7,839 bases of DNA from Methylococcaceae bacterium (lineage in GTDB: Bacteria; Pseudomonadota; Gammaproteobacteria; Methylococcales; Methylococcaceae), in NCBI GenBank assembly GCA_012026715.1, contig VEPB01000102.1, forward strand, positions 1 through 7,839. The letters are read 5' to 3'. Below are positions 1-5,717 of the stretch, one piece after another (the first letter of the stretch is position 1; every line of letters begins with the position of its first letter). A program made the position numbers and the translations under genes. The notes beneath the pieces were generated by a model. The model searched no databases, was not told where the DNA came from, and worked only from the letters and a program-made list of their open reading frames with translations.

Positions 1-646
1 CCCCGATATGGCGCTGGTGGACCCGGCAACCACGCTGTCCATGCCGCCTTACCTGACGGCCTGCACCGGACTGGATGCGCTCACCCACGCCATCGAGGCG
101 TTCGTGTCTTCCGCCAGTTCACCCGTGGTGGACGTCCATGCGCTGGAGGCCATCCGCGGAGTCAAAAACCATCTCTTGGCGGCGGTTGGAAATCCCCACG
201 ATCTGGTGGCGCGGGAGCAGATGATGCTGTCCAGCCTTCAGGCCGGCCTGGCTTTTTCCAACGCCAGCCTGGGAGCCACACATGCCATGGCCCACAGCCT
301 AGGGGGGTATCTCGATCTGCCCCACGGCGAGTGCAACGCGCTGTTGCTGGAGTACGTCATCGACTTCAACTTTCATGCATCGGAAGACCGTTACCTGAAA
401 ATTGGCGAAGCCCTCGGCCTGGAGATGAAGGGAGGAACACACAACGAAAGACTACGCCGGATTCAGGACGATATTCGCGCACTGCGAAATGCGGCCGGGG
501 TGCACGCGGGACTGGCCGCCCGGGGGGTGACCCGGGGCACGGTGGACGATCTCGCCGAGCATGCCATTCGCGATGCCTGCATCTTTACCAATCCGCGTAG
601 AGCCACGACCTCCGATTTGAAGACGATTTATGGCGAAGCCCTCTGA
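1..646 (+). CDS. ercA: Iron-dependent alcohol dehydrogenase-like protein, ErcA type, 5'-truncated by window edge
   Basis: This is the C-terminal part of a group III (iron-type) alcohol dehydrogenase-like protein. The reading frame is open to the first base (codons begin at base 2), so the true start lies outside the window; the ATG at 8 aligns with an internal position of the full-length paralogue at 2202-3359. Seen: the metal-site segments DALTH, HAMAH and DLPHGECN, which supply the Asp and three His ligands of the family. It ends in IYGEAL, like the paralogue, and is about 60% identical to it over some 213 residues by eye. ErcA of Pseudomonas aeruginosa is a dehydrogenase-like regulator of ethanol oxidation that works with the sensor kinase ErcS' (recalled from literature). 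Here the partner is the overlapping diguanylate cyclase, so a regulatory rather than a catabolic role is inferred. A plain alcohol dehydrogenase remains possible; the diagnostic N-terminal half is not visible. Confidence 0.85.
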   Translation, partial: PDMALVDPATTLSMPPYLTACTGLDALTHAIEAFVSSASSPVVDVHALEAIRGVKNHLLAAVGNPHDLVAREQMMLSSLQAGLAFSNASLGATHAMAHSLGGYLDLPHGECNALLLEYVIDFNFHASEDRYLKIGEALGLEMKGGTHNERLRRIQDDIRALRNAAGVHAGLAARGVTRGTVDDLAEHAIRDACIFTNPRRATTSDLKTIYGEAL

Positions 647-2042
647 CGACAGACCGGTCAGGGACGAATGGGAAGAACAAAGAAACCGCATCATCGGTCT
701 CGGCGAGAGTTCGTTCCGCAAGAGCTATTACCCGGCATTGCGCCGCAATATTGCCGATTTAAAAAGCCTGCTGCTGGCGGTCGAGCAAACCACCAGCGGT
801 ATCTTCATCTGCACGCGCAACGGCCACATCGAGTTTGTGAACGCTGCCCTGAGCGACCTCACCGGTTACCGCCAGGACGAACTGATTGGCCAGACCCCGC
901 TCATGTTTTGGGCGACTGCCGCCGATGGCGAGCGCTTTGAGGACGTGATGCAGGGGCTTCTCGCCGGCAACTCCTGGCGCGGCGACATCCTTCAGCGCAA
1001 CCGGTCCGGCAAGGACTATTGGGCGCAGGTATCCGTCGCGCCCATTCGCGACGATACGGGCGAAATCACCCATTTCGTCGGTATCTTCGAAGACATCTCG
1101 ACCCGCAAGCAGACCGAGGAGGAACTGGAGCGCCGGGTCTTGGAGCGAACCCGGCATCTGGTCGACGCCCTGAATTTCACTCAGACGATTCTGCTCAACT
1201 CGCCGCTGCCCATGGGGGTGTATGCCGCAACCGGGGCGTGCATCACGGCCAACGAGGCCTATGCCCGGCTGGTTGGAGGCACGCAGCAGGCCCTGATGGC
1301 GCAGAACTTCAACGACATTGCCGCGTGGACTGATACGGGGCTGCTGGACGATGTCCTCGGCGCCTTGGCTGACCGCTCGCCACGCCAGCGAGAGATCCGC
1401 GTGCGCAGTTCCTTTCACCAGTCCGTCTGGCTGGATTGCCGAGTCTTCCCGGTGCAGCTGAATGGTGAGCCGCATGTGCTGATTCAATTCATCGACCTGA
1501 CAGAGCGGAAGTCGATCGAAGACAAACTGCGCCTGTCGGCCTTCCATGACGAATTGACCCAATTGCCGAACCGCCGCCTTCTGCTCGATCGGCTGGAACA
1601 GGCCATGCTCAACAGTAAGCGGCACAACAGCCATTTGGCCGTGCTGTTTCTGGACCTCAACAGGTTCAAGCAATTGAACGACACCCATGGCCATCATGTG
1701 GGCGATCAAATGCTGATGGAAGTCGCCCTCCGCCTGCGGCAAACCGTGCGGGAGTGCGATACGGTGGCCCGGCTGGGCGGCGATGAATTTGTCGTCCTGC
1801 TGGAGGGCTTGGGACCGAATCCCGATCTGGCGGAACACCATGCCGCCGCCATAGCGGACAAGATCCGGCGCAAACTGGCTACAGAATATCGTTGGGGCGA
1901 GATTCGCCACCAGGGCTCAGCCAGTCTGGGCGTCGTCCTGTTCCTTGCCGAAACCCTATCTCCGGTTGAGGTCCTCAGGGCCGCCGATGCGGCCATGTAT
2001 GAGTCCAAACGGGCGAACCTTGGAAGATGTCTGGCTTCGTGA
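630..2042 (+). CDS. PAS-PAS-GGDEF diguanylate cyclase paired with the ErcA-like gene
   Basis: A soluble 470-residue protein predicted to make cyclic-di-GMP from two GTP. Residues 18-35 carry RNRIIGLGESSFRKSYYP, shared with the protein at 3343-5526. PAS 1 covers about 45-160 (ending DISTRK) and PAS 2 about 178-295 (ending DLTERK). A short linker joins each to the next domain, and no membrane segment is visible. The GGDEF domain covers about 300-465. It has the metal Asp342, the guanine-contact pair Asn350 and Asp359, an intact GGDEF at 383-387, and an RxxD inhibitory site (Arg374 to Asp377) exactly five residues before it. Cyclase activity with product inhibition is therefore expected. The ATG at 630 is chosen because it gives the N-terminus MAK shared with the paralogue. 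It overlaps the dehydrogenase end by 17 bases, so translational coupling is likely; the upstream GAAG is only a weak ribosome site. Domain calls are strong; the signal sensed is unknown. Confidence 0.93.
   Translation: MAKPSDDRPVRDEWEEQRNRIIGLGESSFRKSYYPALRRNIADLKSLLLAVEQTTSGIFICTRNGHIEFVNAALSDLTGYRQDELIGQTPLMFWATAADGERFEDVMQGLLAGNSWRGDILQRNRSGKDYWAQVSVAPIRDDTGEITHFVGIFEDISTRKQTEEELERRVLERTRHLVDALNFTQTILLNSPLPMGVYAATGACITANEAYARLVGGTQQALMAQNFNDIAAWTDTGLLDDVLGALADRSPRQREIRVRSSFHQSVWLDCRVFPVQLNGEPHVLIQFIDLTERKSIEDKLRLSAFHDELTQLPNRRLLLDRLEQAMLNSKRHNSHLAVLFLDLNRFKQLNDTHGHHVGDQMLMEVALRLRQTVRECDTVARLGGDEFVVLLEGLGPNPDLAEHHAAAIADKIRRKLATEYRWGEIRHQGSASLGVVLFLAETLSPVEVLRAADAAMYESKRANLGRCLAS
683..734 (+). 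repeat. 52-base repeat, copy 1, coding for the shared N-terminal motif
   Basis: This block matches 3387-3438 at 48 of 52 bases, counted by eye: 24 identical bases, a 7-base stretch with 4 differences, then 21 identical bases. It encodes the heart of the RNRIIGLGE-x-SFRKSYYP motif. The PAS-coding sequence just downstream is far more diverged, so this block stands out as the best-conserved DNA between the two signalling genes. It is a within-gene paralogous repeat and not a mobile element. Confidence 0.85.
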
Positions 2043-2201
2043 GCCATTTCCGTTTCAGGCGCTGCGGATTCGCGCCACTGGTTCGTGCCGTCGGCAGGTG
2101 GACGCAACACCTTGGAACCCTGGGAAAAATGATTCTGCGACGGGGATGAGAACGGTTGGTGACGGCATCACTTTTCGTCTCCGGGACATCTAGGTGGGAA
2201 T
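2043..2201. other. Spacer between the two modules, no clear promoter or terminator
   Basis: The 159 bases separate the first signalling gene from the second ErcA-like gene. I see no good sigma-70 or sigma-54 promoter and no stem followed by a T-run. Two small inverted repeats are present: TGCCG-T-CGGCA at 2086-2096 and GTGA-CGGCA-TCAC at 2159-2171. Both are short enough to be chance. The gap is long compared with the overlapping genes on either side, so a separate promoter for the second module is possible but not shown. Confidence 0.5.
2192..2198 (+). promoter_or_regulatory. Ribosome binding site of the second ErcA-like gene
   Basis: The purine-rich AGGTGGG sits just upstream of the ATG at 2202, with AGG seven bases before the start. 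It supports MHLYEM as the true N-terminus. It also contrasts with the first signalling gene, whose start has only a weak site inside the upstream gene. Confidence 0.65.
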
Positions 2202-3359
2202 ATGCATTTATACGAAATGCGCAAGTTCGTTGCGCCGGAATTCATCTTCGGCGTGGGCTGCCGACGACGCGTCGGCTATTACGCTCGCAACCTGGCGTCA
2301 CGACGAGTGCTCGTCGTCAGCGATCCCGGCGTGATCGCGGCAGGCTGGCTCAAGGACGTGCAGGCCGATCTGGCGGAAGTCGACATCGAATCGGTGGTTT
2401 TCCACGGTCTGACGCCGAATCCCAAGGATCATGAGGTGATGGCCGGGGCTGCGCTTTACGCTCAGGAACGGTGCGATGTCATCGTCGCGTTGGGCGGCGG
2501 GAGCGTGATGGACTGCGCCAAGGGCATCGGCATCGTGCACTCCAACGGCTGTCACATCCTCGAGTTCGAGGGGGTGGATCAGGTCGAAGTACCCGGGCCA
2601 CCGTTGATCTGCATTCCAACGACGGCAGGGACGGCGGCCGACATCTCGCAGTTCTGCATCATCGTCAACACGCCAAGCCGCTACAAGATGGCGATCATCA
2701 GCAAGACCGTGGTGCCGGATGTGGCGCTGGTCGATCCGGAAACGACGGTGACGATGTCCCCCTATCTGACCGCGTGCACAGGGCTCGACGCGCTCACGCA
2801 CGCGATCGAGGCCTATGTCTCCACCGCCAGTTCGCCGGTGGTCGACGTGCACGCCTTGGCTGCCGTCACCCTGGCCTGGCACAACATCGAGCAGGCGGTC
2901 GCCGACCCGGCCTGCTTGCCCGCCCGCGAGAACATGGCCCTCGGCAGTCTGCACGCAGGCCTTGCATTTTCCAATGCGAGCCTCGGCGCGGTGCATGCGT
3001 TGGCCCATTCCATCGGCGGCTTTCTCGATTTGCCCCACGGTGAATGCAATGGCCTGCTGCTCGAACACGTGATGCGCTTCAACATGGACTCAGCGGCCGA
3101 TCGCTACGGAGAGATCGGCCGCGCCATGGGCATCGACATGCACGGCATGACGGAGCGCCAGCGCGCAGCAAGAATCGTCAGTGAAATCGCCGCCCTGCGC
3201 AGCCGGATCGGCATCGTCGACAGCCTCTCCGCGCGCGGCATCCGCTTGACCGACATCCCGGAACTAGCGGCCCATGCGCTCAACGACCCCTGCCTCGTCA
3301 CCAATCCCAGACGAGCCAGCATCGATGATATCAAGGTCATTTATGGCGAAGCACTCTGA
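2202..3359 (+). CDS. ercA: Iron-dependent alcohol dehydrogenase-like regulatory protein, ErcA type
   Basis: A complete 385-residue cytoplasmic protein of the iron-type alcohol dehydrogenase family, normal in length. The N-terminal Rossmann-like half has VVSDPG at 38-43 and the NAD-binding GGGS at 98-101 with Asp104. The metal site appears complete: Asp196, His200, His265 and His279, plus the conserved His269; spacing matches FucO of E. coli (196, 200, 263, 277). Residues 143-151 read GTAADISQF, where catabolic members usually have GTGSE; I recall the SADVSQF-like version as typical of ErcA. In Pseudomonas aeruginosa ErcA acts in the regulatory cascade for ethanol oxidation with sensor kinase ErcS'. 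Its stop overlaps the start of the GGDEF-EAL gene by 17 bases, so I infer it is the sensory partner of that protein. It could also retain real NAD-dependent alcohol or aldehyde turnover, since nothing in the active site is visibly broken. Confidence 0.92.
   Translation: MHLYEMRKFVAPEFIFGVGCRRRVGYYARNLASRRVLVVSDPGVIAAGWLKDVQADLAEVDIESVVFHGLTPNPKDHEVMAGAALYAQERCDVIVALGGGSVMDCAKGIGIVHSNGCHILEFEGVDQVEVPGPPLICIPTTAGTAADISQFCIIVNTPSRYKMAIISKTVVPDVALVDPETTVTMSPYLTACTGLDALTHAIEAYVSTASSPVVDVHALAAVTLAWHNIEQAVADPACLPARENMALGSLHAGLAFSNASLGAVHALAHSIGGFLDLPHGECNGLLLEHVMRFNMDSAADRYGEIGRAMGIDMHGMTERQRAARIVSEIAALRSRIGIVDSLSARGIRLTDIPELAAHALNDPCLVTNPRRASIDDIKVIYGEAL
3333..3337 (+). promoter_or_regulatory. Ribosome binding site that fixes the GGDEF-EAL start
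   Basis: AAGGT lies inside the end of the ErcA-like gene, with six bases between AAGG and the ATG at 3343. The frame stays open upstream to an ATG at 3274, but the 3343 start has this site, gives the MAK N-terminus shared with the paralogue, and reproduces the same 17-base overlap. The added upstream residues would have no counterpart in the paralogue. Confidence 0.6.
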
Positions 3360-5526
3360 TTCCGACGACGGCTGGGAGGCCCGCCGAAACCGCATCATCG
3401 GTCTCGGCGAACGATCCTTCCGCAAGAGCTATTACCCGCAATTGCGGCAAAACCTGGACCGGTTGGAGCGGTTTCGCACCCTCCTTGACCGCACCTCCGA
3501 CTTCGTCGTTCTCCTTGCCCTGCCCGAAGGCACGATCATCGATGCCAATATGGCACTGGCCCAATTGCTCGGCAGGCCCCTCGATACACTGATCGGACAT
3601 CCGCTCGCATCGCTCGGTGTCGCCGATGCCACCGCCATCCTCGACGATCTGCGCCGGGAAATGAGCGGTCCCGTCGATGACGGCGAAGTGTCCAGCCATT
3701 CCCAGATCGCCGAATATCGGCTCGAAGCTCGCTCGATCTGGCTGGAACTCTCGTATCGGGTCGCGGTGGTCGACCAACGCAGTTACGGCGTCCTGATGGG
3801 TCGCGATATCACGGAGCGAAAGCGCAGCCACGAATTGGTCACCAAACTGCTTGCCGAGAAGGAAGCGCTGCTGGACAACGCCCTGGTCGGTATCGCCATG
3901 CTGCGCCGCCGCCGCATCGTCGCCTGCAATCGACGCTTCGAGGAAATTTTCGGCTATCCGCCCGGCACGATGGCGGGTCAATCCACGCGGAGACTCTATG
4001 CGTCCGACGACGTCTTCAGCTCCTTCGGAAATCAGGTCTACGACGCACTGAACGACAACCGTAGTTTCAGCGCCACCCTGATGTTTGCGCGCGCCGACGG
4101 CAGCACGTTCTGGGGTGAGGCGACCGGCCGCGTCATCGATCCGGCTCACCCCCAGGACGACAGCATCTGGGTAATCTCCGATGTCACCGAGCGTAGAGAA
4201 GCGGAGGAGAAGGCCCGATTCCTCGCCTTTCACGATGCCCTGACGGGGTTGCCGAATCCGCTGTTGATCCAAGACCGTCTGGATCAGGCCAAGGGTTTTG
4301 CCGACCGCGCCGCGATGAAGATCGCCCTGATGGTGGTGGACCTCGCCCGCTTCAAGACCATCAACGACAGCCTCGGGCGCGGCGTCGGCAATCGGCTGCT
4401 GATCGAGGTGGCGAGGCGTCTGCGCAACTGCGTCCAGGATACCGATACCGTCTGCCGACAGGGTGGCGACGAATTCCTCATCCTGCTGCCCAACCTCGCC
4501 GATGCCGCCGCCTGCGCCATTTTCCTCGCCAAGGTCATGGACAACCTGCTGATTCCGTTCAAAATCGACGATCGGGAATTGGTCATTACCGTCTCGATCG
4601 GCATCGCCGTATACCCGGATGACGGTGCCGATTTCGAATCCCTGTTGAAGAAGGCCGATATGGCGATGTATCGAGCCAAGGGCGCCGGGCGGAACGCCTA
4701 CCACTTCTTCAACGCCGAGATGAACGGCGATGCGGAAGAGCAGCTGACCCTGCATTTCGGCCTGCGGCGAGCCCTGGACTCCGGCCAGTTCGTGCTGCAT
4801 TTCCAGCCCCAGATCGAAATCGCCAGCGGGACGTTGATCGGCGCGGAGGCACTGATCCGCTGGCACCATCCCGAGCATGGCCTGATCCTGCCGGGACGCT
4901 TCATCCCGGTGGCCGAGGAGAACGGCATGATCGTTCCCCTGGGGGAATGGGTGCTGCGCGCCGCCTGCTGCCAGGCGCGGCGGTGGCAGGATGAAACGGG
5001 CCTGCCCGGTCTCGTGGTCGCCGTGAACCTGTCGGCACTGCAATTCAAGCGTGGCGACATCGAACGGTCGGTCACGCTGGCATTGCAGGAATCGGGACTG
5101 GATCCAAGTCAGCTCGAACTGGAACTCACCGAGTCCATCCTGATCCAGGAAACGGAAAAGGTCCTCGCCACGGTCATGCGCCTCAAGCACATGGGCGTCA
5201 AGCTGTCGATCGACGACTTCGGCACGGGCTACTCGAGCCTTTCCTATCTCAAGCGTTTCAAGGTCGACAAACTCAAGATCGACCAGTCATTCATCCGCGA
5301 CCTGGCGACCGATTCCGAAAGCGCCGCCATCGTCCGCGCCATCATCCAGATGGCACGCAGTCTCGGACTTCGGACGATCGCCGAAGGCGTCGAGGACAAG
5401 CCGGCGCTGGAACTCCTGCGCCTCTATCACTGCGATGAGGCGCAGGGATACTACTTCTCGCGACCCGTGCCGGCCGACGAATTCAGTGGCAAGTATCGGA
5501 CGCCGATACCGGTATGTGCATCATGA
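3343..5526 (+). CDS. PAS-PAS-GGDEF-EAL cyclic-di-GMP phosphodiesterase, GGDEF domain partly degenerate
   Basis: A 727-residue soluble protein predicted to hydrolyse cyclic-di-GMP to pGpG. Residues 15-32 carry RNRIIGLGERSFRKSYYP. PAS 1 covers about 45-160 (ending DITERK) and PAS 2 about 165-288 (ending DVTERR). The GGDEF domain (about 290-455) keeps metal Asp333, Asn341 and GGDEF at 374-378. However, the I-site reads QDTD (365-368) instead of RxxD, and Asn350 stands where a guanine-contact Asp is usual. The EAL domain (about 470-712) has every catalytic position I can check: Glu502 (EAL), Asn562, Glu597, Asp624-Asp625 (DDFGTGYSS), Lys645, Glu681 and Gln701 (QGYYFSRP). Net phosphodiesterase activity is therefore the likely output, with the GGDEF domain perhaps acting as a GTP-sensing or weakly active domain. 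The gene is coupled to the ErcA-like gene by a 17-base overlap. No membrane segments are visible. Confidence 0.94.
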   Translation: MAKHSDSDDGWEARRNRIIGLGERSFRKSYYPQLRQNLDRLERFRTLLDRTSDFVVLLALPEGTIIDANMALAQLLGRPLDTLIGHPLASLGVADATAILDDLRREMSGPVDDGEVSSHSQIAEYRLEARSIWLELSYRVAVVDQRSYGVLMGRDITERKRSHELVTKLLAEKEALLDNALVGIAMLRRRRIVACNRRFEEIFGYPPGTMAGQSTRRLYASDDVFSSFGNQVYDALNDNRSFSATLMFARADGSTFWGEATGRVIDPAHPQDDSIWVISDVTERREAEEKARFLAFHDALTGLPNPLLIQDRLDQAKGFADRAAMKIALMVVDLARFKTINDSLGRGVGNRLLIEVARRLRNCVQDTDTVCRQGGDEFLILLPNLADAAACAIFLAKVMDNLLIPFKIDDRELVITVSIGIAVYPDDGADFESLLKKADMAMYRAKGAGRNAYHFFNAEMNGDAEEQLTLHFGLRRALDSGQFVLHFQPQIEIASGTLIGAEALIRWHHPEHGLILPGRFIPVAEENGMIVPLGEWVLRAACCQARRWQDETGLPGLVVAVNLSALQFKRGDIERSVTLALQESGLDPSQLELELTESILIQETEKVLATVMRLKHMGVKLSIDDFGTGYSSLSYLKRFKVDKLKIDQSFIRDLATDSESAAIVRAIIQMARSLGLRTIAEGVEDKPALELLRLYHCDEAQGYYFSRPVPADEFSGKYRTPIPVCAS
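3387..3438 (+). repeat. 52-base repeat, copy 2, coding for the shared N-terminal motif
   Basis: Partner of the block at 683-734, with 48 of 52 bases identical by eye, including synonymous positions. It codes for the same motif in the second signalling protein. The identity at third positions may reflect a recent duplication, gene conversion, or constraint on the RNA near the start of translation. Confidence 0.85.
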
Positions 5527-5717
5527 GCAAGCCACCGTTATGAGCCGATTCACGGCGGTATCGTGAAAGCGACCGCAAGCATCTCGTCCTTGGCCCCCCG
5601 CCGGAAATCCCCGCCGCGCCATACGAGTCACTGAATCACGCGACCGCCCCGCTTGAGCACGTTCCACGGTGTATCATGTGCGCTTCCAGCCGGTACCCGA
5701 CTGTCCGCCATCGTTCC
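5527..5717. other. Spacer before the sensor kinase gene, no clear signal
   Basis: The 191 bases are GC-rich and hold no recognisable gene, RNA or repeat. The only stem seen is a weak GCCG-ATTCA-CGGC at 5544-5556 without a T-run, so no terminator is called. TATCAT at 5672-5677 resembles a -10 box but has no -35 element at a proper distance (TTGAGC at 5653 is only 13 bases away). The change of gene family here suggests a new transcription unit. Confidence 0.45.

Noticed and set aside
8..10. ATG at 8 as the start of a short dehydrogenase gene
   Set aside because: The frame is open to the window edge and the codons before it (Pro-Asp) match the full-length paralogue, so the gene continues upstream and is not a short remnant.
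759..1910. 383-codon open frame on the - strand opposite the diguanylate cyclase
   Set aside because: Antisense shadow of conserved PAS and GGDEF coding sequence, no domain seen.
2086..2096. TGCCG-T-CGGCA inverted repeat as a terminator
   Set aside because: The stem is only five pairs with a one-base loop, too tight to fold as a hairpin, and no T-run follows.
3274..3342. N-terminal extension of the GGDEF-EAL protein from an upstream ATG
   Set aside because: It would extend far into the ErcA-like gene, has no counterpart in the paralogue, and the ATG at 3343 has a better ribosome site.
3337..5190. 617-codon open frame on the - strand opposite the GGDEF-EAL gene
   Set aside because: It is antisense to a well-recognised multi-domain protein, its translation shows no known domain, and long shadow frames are expected in GC-rich coding DNA.
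5653..5677. TTGAGC and TATCAT as a sigma-70 promoter for the sensor gene
   Set aside because: The spacing is 13 bases instead of about 17, so the pair is not a credible promoter.
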